The notes under the pieces were generated by a model, which worked only from the letters and a program-made list of their open reading frames with translations, was not told the DNA's origin and did not search any database. Below are positions 19,108 through 29,200 of a stretch of 64,000 nucleotides of DNA, in pieces; positions within the stretch are counted from its first letter, which is position 1, and each line of letters begins with the position of its first letter. Made by a program: the position numbers and the translations under genes. Location: positions 124,001 to 188,000 of the forward strand of contig NZ_JAATOP010000002.1 in NCBI RefSeq assembly GCF_011806565.1, given 5' to 3'. Source of the stretch: Marivivens donghaensis. GTDB lineage: Bacteria; Pseudomonadota; Alphaproteobacteria; Rhodobacterales; Rhodobacteraceae.

Positions 19108-20082
19108 TTAAGCAACTCCCGCACGCAGACAGTCGTGGATATGGAGGATACCGCAGCTTTCGCCCGTGCCGTCGAGGGGCACGACGAAAAGACAGGTAAT
19201 CTTGCGTTCGTTCATCTGGGCCAATGCCTCGGCGGCGAGCGCTTCGGGGGCGATGGTGCGCGGGGCAGGGGTCATCACCTCCCCTGCGGTGCGGTCCAGA
19301 AGGCCGTCCATATGGCGACGAAGGTCACCGTCCGTGATGATGCCGATCAGGCGGTTGTGGTCGTCGGTCACGCCGACAACGCCAAATCCCTTCTGGCTGA
19401 TGACAAGCAGCGTCTCGCTCATTGCGGTGCTTGCTTTTACCAGCGGCAAGGTATCCGCGCCGTGCATCAGATCGCGGACACGGGACAGGCGGGCGCCCAG
19501 TTTGCCGCCAGGGTGGAACTGGCGGAAATGCTCCGCGCCGAATTCACGGTGCTCCATCAGCGCAACGGCGAGCGCATCGCCGAGCGCGAGCGTCATCGTA
19601 GTGGAAATCGTCGGGACAACGCCGTGGCCGCACGCCTCGCCCAGTTGCGGCAGGACAAGCTGCACATCGGCCTGCTGCATCAGCGTGCTTTCGGCGCGGG
19701 AGGCCACGCCGATCATGGTGATACCGAAGCGGCGGGTGTGGGCGATGAGGTCCGCGAGTTCAGGCGTCTCGCCCGAGTTCGACAGGATCAGAACCACGTC
19801 GCCCTTGGAGATCATGCCCAGATCGCCGTGCGATGCCTCTGCCGGATGGACGAAGTGCGCGGGCGTACCGGTCGAGGCAAAGGTCGCGGCGATTTTCTTG
19901 CCGACATGACCCGATTTGCCCATGCCCGACACGATCACGCGGCCAGGCGCATCAAGGATAACCTGCGCGGCGTGTGCCAGATTCAGACCAACGGTTTCAG
20001 AAAGAATGGCGAGCGCGCGCGATTCTTCGTCGATGACATTGCGTGCGGTCGCGATGATCTTGTTGCGGTCCATGGGTGCCAT
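19108..20082 (-). CDS. kdsD: Arabinose-5-phosphate isomerase (KdsD/KpsF family)
   Basis: This enzyme converts ribulose-5-phosphate to arabinose-5-phosphate, the first step of Kdo synthesis. The 324 residues comprise an SIS domain (about 30-180), with VSGMGKSGHVGKKIA and LSNSGETPEL, and two CBS domains (about 205-320). HPAEASHGDLG holds a conserved catalytic-site histidine. The usual PLGLAPTTSTT block reads GHGVVPTISTT here, a minor variation. It heads the lptCAB genes and is followed on its 5' side by the RNase D-like gene after only three bases, so the whole series may be one operon. Confidence 0.93.
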   Translation of the reverse strand: MAPMDRNKIIATARNVIDEESRALAILSETVGLNLAHAAQVILDAPGRVIVSGMGKSGHVGKKIAATFASTGTPAHFVHPAEASHGDLGMISKGDVVLILSNSGETPELADLIAHTRRFGITMIGVASRAESTLMQQADVQLVLPQLGEACGHGVVPTISTTMTLALGDALAVALMEHREFGAEHFRQFHPGGKLGARLSRVRDLMHGADTLPLVKASTAMSETLLVISQKGFGVVGVTDDHNRLIGIITDGDLRRHMDGLLDRTAGEVMTPAPRTIAPEALAAEALAQMNERKITCLFVVPLDGTGESCGILHIHDCLRAGVA

Positions 20083-20085
20083 CCG

Positions 20086-20697
20086 TCAGTGCGCGAAAAT
20101 ATCGGGTTCGTTCCAGCCTAGCAGGTCAAGCTTGGCGCGGGTCGGAAGGAAGTCAAAGCAGGACTGCGCCAGTTCGGTGCGGTTTTCGCGGGCGAGGCGG
20201 ACGTCCAGCTCGGCTTTGAGTTTGTGGAGGTGCAGTACATCGGACGCGGCATAATCAAGCTGCGCATCGGTCAGATCAGCCGCGCCCCAGTCCGACTGTT
20301 GCTGCTGCTTGGAGATGTCGACGCTGACGACCTCCTGCAAAAGCTGCTTGAGCCCGTGGCGATCGGTGAACGTGCGGACCATTTTGGACGCGATCTTCGT
20401 GCAGTAGACAGGGGCCGCCAGCGCACCAAAGGCGTGGTACATCGCGGCAATGTCGAAACGACCGAAGTGGAACAGCTTCAATACATTCGGGTCTTCGAGC
20501 ATCTTGCATAGGTTCGGTGCCTCAGCCTGGCCCATTTCGACCTGAACAAGGTGGCAGTTGCCATCGCCGCCCGACATCTGGATCAGGCAAAGTCGGTCGC
20601 GGTGCGGGTTCAGTCCCATGGTTTCGCAATCAATCGCCACGACAGAGCCGAGATCCAACCCGTCGGGAAGGTCGTTCTTGTACAGGTAATTCGCCAT
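20086..20697 (-). CDS. rnd: Ribonuclease D-like 3'-5' exonuclease
   Basis: This 203-residue protein is a DEDDy-type 3'-5' exonuclease, a short RNase D relative. The catalytic residues are visible: Asp and Glu in IDCETMGL (Exo I), Asp in HFGRFDIAAMYH (Exo II), and Tyr plus Asp in DYAASDVLHL (Exo III). It lacks the HRDC domains of full-length RNase D (about 375 residues), so it may process different RNAs; this short form is common in alphaproteobacteria. The ATG at 20697 gives MANYLYKNDLP as N terminus; longer upstream frames run into the divergent promoter region. It starts the kdsD-lpt gene series. Confidence 0.88.
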   Translation of the reverse strand: MANYLYKNDLPDGLDLGSVVAIDCETMGLNPHRDRLCLIQMSGGDGNCHLVQVEMGQAEAPNLCKMLEDPNVLKLFHFGRFDIAAMYHAFGALAAPVYCTKIASKMVRTFTDRHGLKQLLQEVVSVDISKQQQQSDWGAADLTDAQLDYAASDVLHLHKLKAELDVRLARENRTELAQSCFDFLPTRAKLDLLGWNEPDIFAH

Positions 20698-20712
20698 AGA
20701 GATGCCTTTTCC

Positions 20713-20743
20713 GCTTTGCGAACGGGATAGAGAAACGCAAAGC
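20713..20743. repeat. GCTTTGCG inverted repeat between rnd and the FAH-family gene
   Basis: Perfect 8-bp arms (20713-20720 and 20736-20743) flank 15 bp in the 121-bp divergent gap. This could be an operator for either gene or a hairpin in the rnd 5' leader. Confidence 0.4.
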
Positions 20744-20818
20744 CCGACGCAACACGAGGGCGCTTGCATCTGGACAAATGGGCATTACCGTTCGCCGCAA
20801 CAACAGGAGGGGTTTCGG

Positions 20819-21658
20819 ATGAAACTGGTCAGATTTGGTGAGCGCGGTTCGGAAAAGCCGGGCGTTGTGGGGCAGGACGGTCTTTTGCGTGACCTCTCGG
20901 AGCATGTGGCCGACATCGCGGGCGACGCGCTGGGCGATCTGGATGCGCTGAAGGACATCGACATCGATAGCCTGCCGCTAGTCGATCAGGACGTCCGTAT
21001 CGGTGCCTGCGTCGGCAACATCGGCAAGTTTATCTGCGTCGGTCTGAACTACTCCGACCACGCGGCAGAGGCTGGCATGACCGTCCCGCCGGAGCCGATC
21101 ATCTTTACAAAGTACAACAGCGCGATCTGCGGCCCGAACGATCCCATCATCATCCCGCGCGGCTCTGAAAAGACCGACTGGGAAGTCGAGCTGGCTGTCG
21201 TCATCGGCAAAACGGCCAAATACGTGTCAGAGGACGAGGCTCTGGATTGCGTCGCGGGTTACGCGATCTGCAACGACGTGTCCGAGCGTGCCTACCAGAC
21301 AGAGCGCTCCGGCCAGTGGGTCAAGGGTAAGTCCTGCGACAACTTCGGCCCGTTCGGCCCGTGGTTGGTGACGCCTGACGAGGTCGGCAACATCGACTCG
21401 CTCGACATGTGGCTCGATGTGAACGGTGAGCGGATGCAGTCCGGCACGACCGCAACGATGGTCTATAAGGTGCCTTACCTGATTTCCTACCTGTCGCAGT
21501 TCTTTACCCTGCATCCGGGCGATGTGATCTCGACCGGCACGCCTCCGGGAGTCGGGATGGGTATGACCCCGCCGAAGTACCTCAAAGCGGGCGATATCGT
21601 GACGCTGGGAATCAACGGCCTCGGAGAGCAGAGCCAGACCTGCGTCGACGACGAATAA
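20819..21658 (+). CDS. Fumarylacetoacetate hydrolase family protein
   Basis: The 279-residue protein belongs to the FAH superfamily, whose members hydrolyse or decarboxylate beta-diketo acids in aromatic and sugar-acid breakdown. It has the conserved GLNYSDHAAEAG motif, the metal-binding glutamates in DWEVELAVVIG, and STGTPPGVGMG near the C terminus. Related proteins are variously annotated as ureidoglycolate lyase-like or 2-hydroxyhepta-diene-dioate isomerase-like; the exact substrate cannot be decided. The ATG at 20819 has a strong AGGAGG nine bases upstream. It stands alone, divergent from rnd. Confidence 0.88.
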   Translation: MKLVRFGERGSEKPGVVGQDGLLRDLSEHVADIAGDALGDLDALKDIDIDSLPLVDQDVRIGACVGNIGKFICVGLNYSDHAAEAGMTVPPEPIIFTKYNSAICGPNDPIIIPRGSEKTDWEVELAVVIGKTAKYVSEDEALDCVAGYAICNDVSERAYQTERSGQWVKGKSCDNFGPFGPWLVTPDEVGNIDSLDMWLDVNGERMQSGTTATMVYKVPYLISYLSQFFTLHPGDVISTGTPPGVGMGMTPPKYLKAGDIVTLGINGLGEQSQTCVDDE

Positions 21659-21801
21659 TCACGGAATCGGTGCGGCCATCATCAAACAGGTGATGGTCGG
21701 ACAGAACGCGTGCGACTCAGCGAGCAGCGCCAGAATTTGATGAAGAAAACGCAACCATCCCGTCGGCTCTATCAGAGCTAAGCTATTGAAACTTGGGGGG
21801 A

Positions 21802-21888
<87 letters not shown>

Positions 21889-21910
21889 ACAGATGATTGG
21901 TGTGAGCGGG

Positions 21911-21939
21911 CTTCTATGGCTGGTGCAGGGGAGTGTCAA
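21911..21939 (-). promoter_or_regulatory. Sigma-70 promoter of tRNA-Leu
   Basis: On the minus strand TTGACA (21934-21939) and TAGAAG (21911-21916) are 17 bp apart, ending about 22 bp before the tRNA 5' end. Box quality and position are as expected for a tRNA gene. Confidence 0.65.
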
Positions 21940-22035
21940 CACGGATTTCGAACTTCTCTGCAAAAAGTTCATTCTGCCTTGTCTGGCAAAGGGTCCAAGG
22001 TTAAACCCGACACAAGTTTTCCAATGAGGCGCACC

Positions 22036-23016
22036 ATGTCCAAGCTTGTCACCATCTACGGCGGATCGGGTTTCGTAGGCCGCTACATCGCGCGCCGGAT
22101 GGCCATGCAGGGCTGGCGTGTCCGCGTTGCCGTCCGCGATCCGAACGAAGCACTGTTTGTAAAACCCTACGGTGCCGTCGGTCAGGTCGAGCCTGTTTTC
22201 TGCAACGTTCGTGACGACGCAAGCGTCGCCGCCGTTATGGAAAGCGCCGACGCCGTCGTGAACTGCGTCGGTATCCTCGCTGAAAAGGGCAATAACACTT
22301 TCAAGGCCGTTCAGTCCGAAGGCGCCGCCCGCATCGCTCGCATCGCGGCAGAGCAGGGCGTCACCAGCCTCGTCCACATTTCGGCCATCGGCGCTGACGA
22401 AGAATCGGACAGCGATTACGCCAAGACCAAGGCTGCCGGTGAGCAGGCTGTTCTGGATGCCTTCCCGAACGCCATGATTCTGCGCCCGTCGATCATCTTC
22501 GGCACCGAGGACGAGTTCTTTAACCGCTTCGCCGGTATGACCCGCACCTCGCCGGTTCTGCCGCTGGTCGGCGCTGACACCAAATTCCAGCCGGTCTGGG
22601 TCGATGACGTGGCTCAGGCTGCTGTCATGGGCGTCACCGGCAAGGCTTCCGGCATTTATGAGCTCGGCGGTCCGGACGTCATGACCTTCCGTGAACTGAT
22701 GAGCACCATGCTGCGCATCATCAACCGTCGTCGCGGTATCATCGGTCTGCCGTTCTGGCTGGGCAACATCCTCGCGACTGTGATGGGCGTTGTTCAGGCC
22801 GTATCGCTCGGCATCGTCAAAGCACCGATCACCAAGGATCAGGTCGCAAATCTTCGCTCGGACAACATTGTTTCGGCAGATGCGAAGGGTTTTGCTGATC
22901 TCGGCATCGAACCGACCGACCTCGAGGCGGTACTACCTGATTATCTCTGGCGTTTCCGCCCGTCGGGTCAGTATGATGCGATCAAGAAATCTGCAAAGAA
23001 TTTGAAACAGGCCTGA
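22036..23016 (+). CDS. NDUFA9-like NAD-binding protein (complex I-associated family)
   Basis: This 326-residue atypical short-chain dehydrogenase resembles the NDUFA9/39-kDa subunit of respiratory complex I and related alphaproteobacterial proteins. The nucleotide-binding motif is [15 protein letters not shown] near the N terminus; [15 protein letters not shown] and YAKTKAAGE follow, and the middle has [17 protein letters not shown] hydrophobic stretch near residues 235-265 could sit at the membrane. I chose the ATG at 22036 because GAGG is six bases upstream; another ATG lies 12 bp earlier. uppP follows by 48 bp. The function is inferred from family only. Confidence 0.85.
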   Translation: MSKLVTIYGGSGFVGRYIARRMAMQGWRVRVAVRDPNEALFVKPYGAVGQVEPVFCNVRDDASVAAVMESADAVVNCVGILAEKGNNTFKAVQSEGAARIARIAAEQGVTSLVHISAIGADEESDSDYAKTKAAGEQAVLDAFPNAMILRPSIIFGTEDEFFNRFAGMTRTSPVLPLVGADTKFQPVWVDDVAQAAVMGVTGKASGIYELGGPDVMTFRELMSTMLRIINRRRGIIGLPFWLGNILATVMGVVQAVSLGIVKAPITKDQVANLRSDNIVSADAKGFADLGIEPTDLEAVLPDYLWRFRPSGQYDAIKKSAKNLKQA

Positions 23017-23064
23017 GCGGTATTTTGATACGTCGTTCGGGCTGATTGACTGGAAGTTATTGTC

Positions 23065-23862
23065 ATGAGTTACCTGAACGACGTCATCCTCGGTATTATC
23101 GAGGGGGTGACCGAATTCCTGCCGATCTCGAGCACCGGCCACCTTCTTCTCGCTCAGCACTGGATCGGTCAACGGTCCGACACCTACAACATCGTTATTC
23201 AGGCTGGCGCGATCCTCGCCGTGACCCTGATCTACTGGAAGCGTATCACCGACCTGCTGCTCGGCTGGAACGATCCGGAAAACCGCGATTACCTCATCAA
23301 GCTCACCGTTGCCTTCCTGATCACGGCCGTTCTGGGCCTTGTGGTCAAGAAATTGGGCTTCGAGCTGCCCGAAACCATCCAGCCTGTTGCTTGGGCGTTG
23401 GTGATCGGTGGTATCTGGATGATCGTCGCCGAACGGGCGGCAGAGCGGCTCCCCGACAGTGCGAAAATCACGATGACGGTCGCCGTTGCCGTCGGTATCG
23501 CGCAGATTGTGGCGGGCGTTTTCCCAGGCACTTCGCGTTCGGGCACGACGATCTTTGTCGCCATGCTGCTCGGCACATCGAACCGTGCTGCAGCAACCGA
23601 ATTTGCGTTCCTCGTCGGTATTCCGACCATGTACGCAGCGAGCGCCTACGAGATCTTGAAAACCCTCACCAGCGATACTGGCGTCAGCGAAGACTGGACC
23701 GCACTGGGCATCGCATTCGTTGTGTCGACCATCACCGCATTTGTTTCGGTCAAATGGCTGCTCACCTATATTCAATCGAACCGTTTCACAGCATTCGCGA
23801 TCTATCGGATCGTGTTTGGCGGGCTGCTCCTTGCTCTGCTGGGCATGGGAGTACTGGCCTAA
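23065..23862 (+). CDS. uppP: Undecaprenyl-diphosphatase UppP (BacA)
   Basis: This integral membrane enzyme dephosphorylates undecaprenyl diphosphate, recycling the lipid carrier for peptidoglycan and surface polysaccharides. The 265-residue protein has about eight hydrophobic segments and both active-site motifs: Glu13 and Glu17 with PISSTGH (residues 20-26) and PGTSRSG (154-160, Arg158). Length and motifs match the BacA family. It may be co-transcribed with the NDUFA9-like gene just upstream. A short GC hairpin at 23883-23902 follows the gene but has no strong T run. Confidence 0.96.
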   Translation: MSYLNDVILGIIEGVTEFLPISSTGHLLLAQHWIGQRSDTYNIVIQAGAILAVTLIYWKRITDLLLGWNDPENRDYLIKLTVAFLITAVLGLVVKKLGFELPETIQPVAWALVIGGIWMIVAERAAERLPDSAKITMTVAVAVGIAQIVAGVFPGTSRSGTTIFVAMLLGTSNRAAATEFAFLVGIPTMYAASAYEILKTLTSDTGVSEDWTALGIAFVVSTITAFVSVKWLLTYIQSNRFTAFAIYRIVFGGLLLALLGMGVLA

Positions 23863-23936
23863 GGGTTCGAATCATTCACGATTCGCCCTCAAAATCGGGC
23901 GATTTGTGCGTCAAAAGGCATCAATGGAAACTGTGC

Positions 23937-24004
23937 TGACCTATTTTTTTACAAGCGGGGCGAAAATAATGCGCCAAACACCGCTTAAACCGTAAAATAG
24001 GTCA
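23937..24004 (+). repeat. Nested inverted repeat upstream of gltD
   Basis: Perfect 11-bp outer arms (TGACCTATTTT at 23937-23947 and AAAATAGGTCA at 23994-24004) enclose 6-bp arms (AAGCGG at 23953-23958 and CCGCTT at 23981-23986), which enclose GGCG/CGCC (23959-23962 and 23972-23975). The three stems could stack in one 68-nt hairpin, or the outer arms could be a protein-binding dyad. It lies about 70 bp before the gltD start. Confidence 0.6.
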
Positions 24005-24075
24005 ACATTACTGCCTTTTCATTTTGGACGTATGCTTCTATTCAGGCCATCCGAAGAGATTGCGGAGGATGGCCC

Positions 24076-25503
24076 GTGGCTACAGACAAGATGCTCAAGT
24101 TCGTAACGGTTGATCGCGACATGCCCACAAAGCGTGACGCGGAAGATCGCCGTCAGGACTTCAACGAGATTTATGCCGAGTTCGCCGCTGCCAAGGCCGA
24201 AGAACAATCGAGCCGTTGCAGCCAGTGCGGTGTTCCGTACTGCCAGTCGCACTGCCCGCTGCATAACAACATTCCTGACTGGCTGCGCATGACCGCGACC
24301 GGCCGTCTGGACGAAGCGTATGCGATCAGCCAGGCGACCAACTCCTTCCCCGAGATCTGCGGCCGTATTTGCCCTCAGGACCGTCTGTGCGAAGGCAACT
24401 GCGTCATCGAACAGTCCGGCCACGGCACTGTCACCATCGGTTCGGTTGAAAAGTACATCACCGACACTGCGTGGGAAAAAGGCTGGGTCAAACCGATCAC
24501 TCCGATTTCGGAGCGTACCGAGTCCGTTGGCATCATCGGTGCGGGTCCGGCTGGTATGGCTGCTGCTGACATGCTCCGCCAAGCTGGCGTTCAGGTCACG
24601 ATCTATGACCGTTACGACCGCGCTGGCGGCCTGCTGACCTACGGTATCCCCGGCTTCAAGCTGGAAAAGGATGTCGTCATGCGCCGCGCCGACCTGCTGA
24701 AGGACAGCGGTGTCGAGTACGTCATGAACTGCAACGTCGGTGAGGACATCTCCTTCGAAGAGATCCGCTCCAAGCACGACGCCGTTCTGATCGCTACCGG
24801 CGTTTACAAATCGCGCGACCTTCCGGGTTCGGACGCGAAGGGTATCGTCAAGGCTCTGGACTATCTGACCGCGTCGAACCGCAAGAACTTCGGTGACGAT
24901 GTTCCGGCCTACGACTCGGGCGAACTGAATGCCGAAGGCAAAAACGTTGTCGTCATCGGCGGCGGTGACACCGCGATGGACTGCGTTCGTACTGCGATCC
25001 GTCAGGGTGCGAAGTCGGTGAAGTGCCTCTATCGCCGTGACCGTGCAAACATGCCGGGGTCGCAGCGTGAAACCCAGAACGCCGAGGAGGAAGGCGTCGA
25101 ATTCGTGTGGCTGACCGCTCCGAAGGGTTTCCAGGGCGACACCGTCACCGGCGTCGAAGTGCAGAAGATGCGCCTCGGCCAGCCGGACGCCTCGGGCCGC
25201 CGTTCGCCGGAAGTCATCGAGGGCGCCGACTATGTCGAGCCCGCAGACCTCGTCGTCAAAGCACTTGGTTTCGAGCCGGAAGACCTGCCGAAGCTCTGGG
25301 GCACCGACGGTCTGGAAGTGACCCGCTGGGGCACCATCAAGGCAGAGTTCGGCACCGGCCAGACCAGCCTCGACGGCGTTTACGCTGCCGGTGACATCGT
25401 TCGCGGTGCATCGCTCGTTGTCTGGGGTATCCGTGACGGCCGCGAGGCTGCTCAGGCGATGCTGCGCCAGTTCAACGACATTGCCAGCGTCGCTGCCGAG
25501 TAA
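24076..25503 (+). CDS. gltD: Glutamate synthase (NADPH) small subunit
   Basis: GltD passes electrons from NADPH through FAD and Fe-S clusters to GltB for glutamate formation from glutamine and 2-oxoglutarate. The 475-residue protein has the N-terminal cysteine groups CSQCGVPYCQSHC and CGRICPQDRLCEGNC, which ligate two [4Fe-4S] clusters, the FAD motif GIIGAGPAGMAAA near residue 153, and the NADPH motif VVIGGGDTAMDC near 295. The start is a GTG after a purine-rich region (GAGGATGG). It precedes gltB with one small gene in between, the reverse of the E. coli gltBD order. Confidence 0.96.
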   Translation: MATDKMLKFVTVDRDMPTKRDAEDRRQDFNEIYAEFAAAKAEEQSSRCSQCGVPYCQSHCPLHNNIPDWLRMTATGRLDEAYAISQATNSFPEICGRICPQDRLCEGNCVIEQSGHGTVTIGSVEKYITDTAWEKGWVKPITPISERTESVGIIGAGPAGMAAADMLRQAGVQVTIYDRYDRAGGLLTYGIPGFKLEKDVVMRRADLLKDSGVEYVMNCNVGEDISFEEIRSKHDAVLIATGVYKSRDLPGSDAKGIVKALDYLTASNRKNFGDDVPAYDSGELNAEGKNVVVIGGGDTAMDCVRTAIRQGAKSVKCLYRRDRANMPGSQRETQNAEEEGVEFVWLTAPKGFQGDTVTGVEVQKMRLGQPDASGRRSPEVIEGADYVEPADLVVKALGFEPEDLPKLWGTDGLEVTRWGTIKAEFGTGQTSLDGVYAAGDIVRGASLVVWGIRDGREAAQAMLRQFNDIASVAAE

Positions 25504-25512
25504 GGTACGGAC

Positions 25513-26220
25513 ATGCAGGACCTGCGCTCTATTATGCTTGGCCTGTCGGTGGCTTTCGCTGCCGGATGGGCCATGCCTGTAGGTGCGCAAGGTCTGACCA
25601 TGCCCGAAGGTTGCGAGGTCTACGCGACGGTCCAGAACCGCGATTGCACGGTGATGCAGCTTTATACCTGCGAAGCCGATCCGGAAGGATACCAGCAGTC
25701 GATGACTTTCGGACCCGAGGGCTTGGAGTTCGTCAGCGTGATCGACAGCGAAGCGCAGTGGGTCCGTAGCTACAGCCCGTTTTCGGGCGCGATCGACGAA
25801 CTCGACGCAGACAATGCCGATCCGGCGTCGTTCACCGAGCTGCTTGAGACGGGTGAAGACACCTACGACTTCACCCAGACTTCGGACCAGCTCGGCACGC
25901 GCCGCTACACCGGCGTGGACCAGCTGACGGGCCGCAAGGTGACGATCGACGGCGTCGAGCTGGAAGAAACCGCGTACCGGATGCGCACCTACGATGCGGA
26001 AGGCAACGAAGTTTACCGCGCCGAAGGACATGAATTCATCAGCCGTGACTGGCGCCGTTTCTTTGCAGGAACAGGCACGCTCACGACACCCGAAGATACA
26101 TTCGACGAAGACGGCAGACCGGTGAGTTTCGCCTTCCCCGGAGAAACCGGCTTCATGTCAACGAATCCCGAATATGGCTGCGGCACGATCCTTTCGCGCG
26201 CCTCGGTACATCGGAACTAA
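25513..26220 (+). CDS. Secreted hypothetical protein between gltD and gltB
   Basis: I do not recognise a named family. The 235-residue protein has a likely signal peptide (residues 1-25, ending VGAQG), so it should be periplasmic. The mature part is acidic and contains four cysteines (in the EGCEVY, NRDCTV, YTCEAD and YGCGTI segments), which could form two disulfides. There is no membrane helix beyond the signal. It starts 9 bp after gltD and ends 12 bp before gltB, so it is translated from the same mRNA. Its place inside the glutamate-synthase operon is unusual, and nothing in the sequence shows an enzymatic motif. Confidence 0.75.
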   Translation: MQDLRSIMLGLSVAFAAGWAMPVGAQGLTMPEGCEVYATVQNRDCTVMQLYTCEADPEGYQQSMTFGPEGLEFVSVIDSEAQWVRSYSPFSGAIDELDADNADPASFTELLETGEDTYDFTQTSDQLGTRRYTGVDQLTGRKVTIDGVELEETAYRMRTYDAEGNEVYRAEGHEFISRDWRRFFAGTGTLTTPEDTFDEDGRPVSFAFPGETGFMSTNPEYGCGTILSRASVHRN

Positions 26221-26232
26221 AGGAGACGCCTC

Positions 26233-29200
26233 ATGACCACTTATGACGAAAATTGGGTCGCCGCCGAAGAGGCCAACCGCAAATGGATGGCTGAGAACAG
26301 CCTCTACCGCACCGACGATGAACACTCGTCCTGCGGCGTAGGTCTCGTGGTTGCTATCGACGGTAAGCCGTCGCGCAGCGTTGTCGACAAGGGCATCACC
26401 GCGCTCAAGGCTATCTGGCACCGCGGTGCTGTCGACGCCGACGGCAAAACCGGTGACGGCGCAGGTATCCACGTCCAGATTCCGGCGAACTTCTTCTACG
26501 ACCAGATCCGTCGTACCGGCCACGAGCCCGATATGGACAAGCGTATCGCTGTCGGTCAGGTCTTCCTTCCGCGTACCGACTTCGGTGCTCAGGAACGCTG
26601 CCGTACCATCGTGGAGTCCGAAGTGCTCCGCATGGGTCACTACATCTACGGCTGGCGCCACGTTCCGGTGAACACCGAGTGCCTCGGTGACAAGGCGAAC
26701 GCGACCCGTCCGGAAATCGAACAGATCCTGATCCGCTGTGAAAAGGACATCACGGAAGAAGAGTTCGAACGCGAGCTATACATCATCCGTCGCCGCATCG
26801 AGAAAGCTGCTGCCGACGCGCAGATCAACAGCCTCTATGTCTGTTCGCTGTCGACCCGTTCGCTGATCTACAAGGGCATGATGCTCGCAGAGCAGGTTTC
26901 GGTGTTCTATCCGGACCTCGAAGACCCGCGCTTTGAATCGGCCTTCGCGATCTACCACCAGCGTTATTCGACCAACACCTTCCCCGAGTGGAAGCTGGCC
27001 CAGCCGTTCCGCATGCTCGCCCACAACGGCGAGATCAACACGCTGAAGGGCAACGTCAACTGGATGAAGAGCCACGAGATCCGCATGGCCTCGGGCGCAT
27101 TCGGTGAACTGGCCGAAGACATCAAGCCGATCATCCCGAACGGCACCTCGGACTCGGGCGCTCTGGACGCCGTGTTCGAAGTTCTCGTTCGTGCGGGCCG
27201 CAACGCTCCGATGGCAAAAACTATGCTCGTTCCCGAAGCATGGTCGAAGCAGGCTGTCGAAATGCCGACCGCTTGGCAGGACATGTACGCGTACTGCAAC
27301 GCCGTGATGGAGCCGTGGGACGGCCCTGCTGCGCTCGCAATGACCGATGGTCGTTGGGTTTGCGGCGGTCTGGACCGTAACGGTCTGCGCCCGATGCGCT
27401 ACGTCGTCACCGGCGACGGTATGCTGATCGCAGGTTCGGAAGTCGGCATGGTTCCGACCGATGAAGCGACCGCCAAGGAAAAAGGCGCGCTTGGTCCGGG
27501 TCAGATGATTGCCGTCGATATGAAAGAGGGCAAGCTCTACCACGATACCGAAATCAAGGACACGCTGGCTGCCAGCCAGTCCTTCGGCGACTGGATCGAC
27601 AAGATCGTCGATCTGCATGATTTCATGGGCGACATTCAGGAAAAGGCGACCTTCTCGGGTGCCGAACTGCGCAAGCGTCAGGTTGCTGCCGGCTACTCGC
27701 TCGAAGAGCTGGAGCAGGTTCTCGCCACCATGGCAGAGGACGGCAAGGAACTCGTAGCCTCCATGGGCGACGACACCCCGTCGGCTGTTCTGTCCAAGAT
27801 GTACCGCCCGCTGTCGCACTTCTTCCGTCAGAACTTCAGCCAGGTGACCAACCCGCCGATCGACTCGCTGCGTGAAACCCGCGTGATGTCGCTCAAGACG
27901 CGCTTCGGTAACCTCAAGAACGTGCTCGACGAAGACAGCTCGCAGACCGAGATCCTCGTTCTGGAAAGCCCCTTCGTTGCCAACGGCGAATTCGCCCGCA
28001 TGGTCGAACAGTTCGGTGACAGCGTTGCGATCATCGACTGTACCTTCCCCGTAGGCGCTGGTCAGGAAGCACTCCGCGAAGGTCTGGAGCGTATCCGTTC
28101 CGAAGCCGAAGACGCAGTGCGTTCGGGCGCCGGTCACATCGTGCTGACCGACGAACACCAGAACGACAGCAAAGTGCCGATGCCGATGATCCTCGCGACC
28201 TCGGCTGTCCACTCGTGGCTGACCCGCAAGGGCCTGCGCACGTTCTGCTCGCTGAACGTCCGTTCGGCAGAGTGTGTGGACCCGCACTACTTCGCCGTTC
28301 TTATTGGCTGTGGCGCGACGACTGTGAACGCTTACCTCGCTCAGGACAGCCTTGCTGACCGTATCGAGCGCGGCCTGCTGGACGTTTCGCTCACCGACGC
28401 GATGCGCAAGTACCGCGAGGCCGTCGACGGTGGTCTTCTCAAGATCATGTCGAAGATGGGTATCTCGGTTCTGTCGTCCTACCGTGGCGGTCTGAACTTC
28501 GAAGCCGTTGGTCTGTCGCGTGCGATGTGCGCCGAATACTTCCCGGGTATGCACAGCCGCATTTCGGGCATCGGTCTGCACGGCATCCAGCGCAAGCTGG
28601 AAGAAGTCCACGCTCACGGCTGGCGTTCTGCCGCTGCAAACGTCCTGCCGGTCGGCGGCTTCTACAAGTCGCGCCGTTCGGGCGAGAAGCACGCATGGGA
28701 AGCACAGACCATGCACATGCTTCAGGCGGCCTGTGACCGTTCGTCCTACGAGCTGTGGAAGCAGTACTCGTCGTCGATGCAATCGAACCCGCCGATCCAC
28801 CTTCGTGACCTGCTGGCCATCAAGCCGATGGGCAAGGCGATCCCGATCGAGGAAGTCGAATCGATCACCGCGATCCGCAAGCGCTTCGTCACGCCTGGTA
28901 TGTCGCTCGGCGCTCTGTCGCCGGAAGCCCACAAGCTTTTGAACGTTGCGATGAACCGCATCGGTGCGAAGTCGGACTCGGGTGAAGGTGGTGAAGATCC
29001 GGCACACTTCGTCCCGGAACCGAACGGCGATAACCCGTCGGCCAAGATCAAACAGGTTGCTTCCGGTCGTTTCGGCGTCACCGCCGAATACCTGAACCAC
29101 TGTGAAGAGCTTGAAATCAAGGTCGCTCAGGGTGCGAAGCCGGGTGAAGGTGGTCAGCTGCCGGGCATGAAGGTCACCGACCTGATTGCGCGTCTGCGTC

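Noticed and set aside
23883-23902. TCGCCC/GGGCGA hairpin after uppP as a terminator
   Set aside because: The stem is only six base pairs and the following bases (TTTGTGCG) are not a convincing T run.
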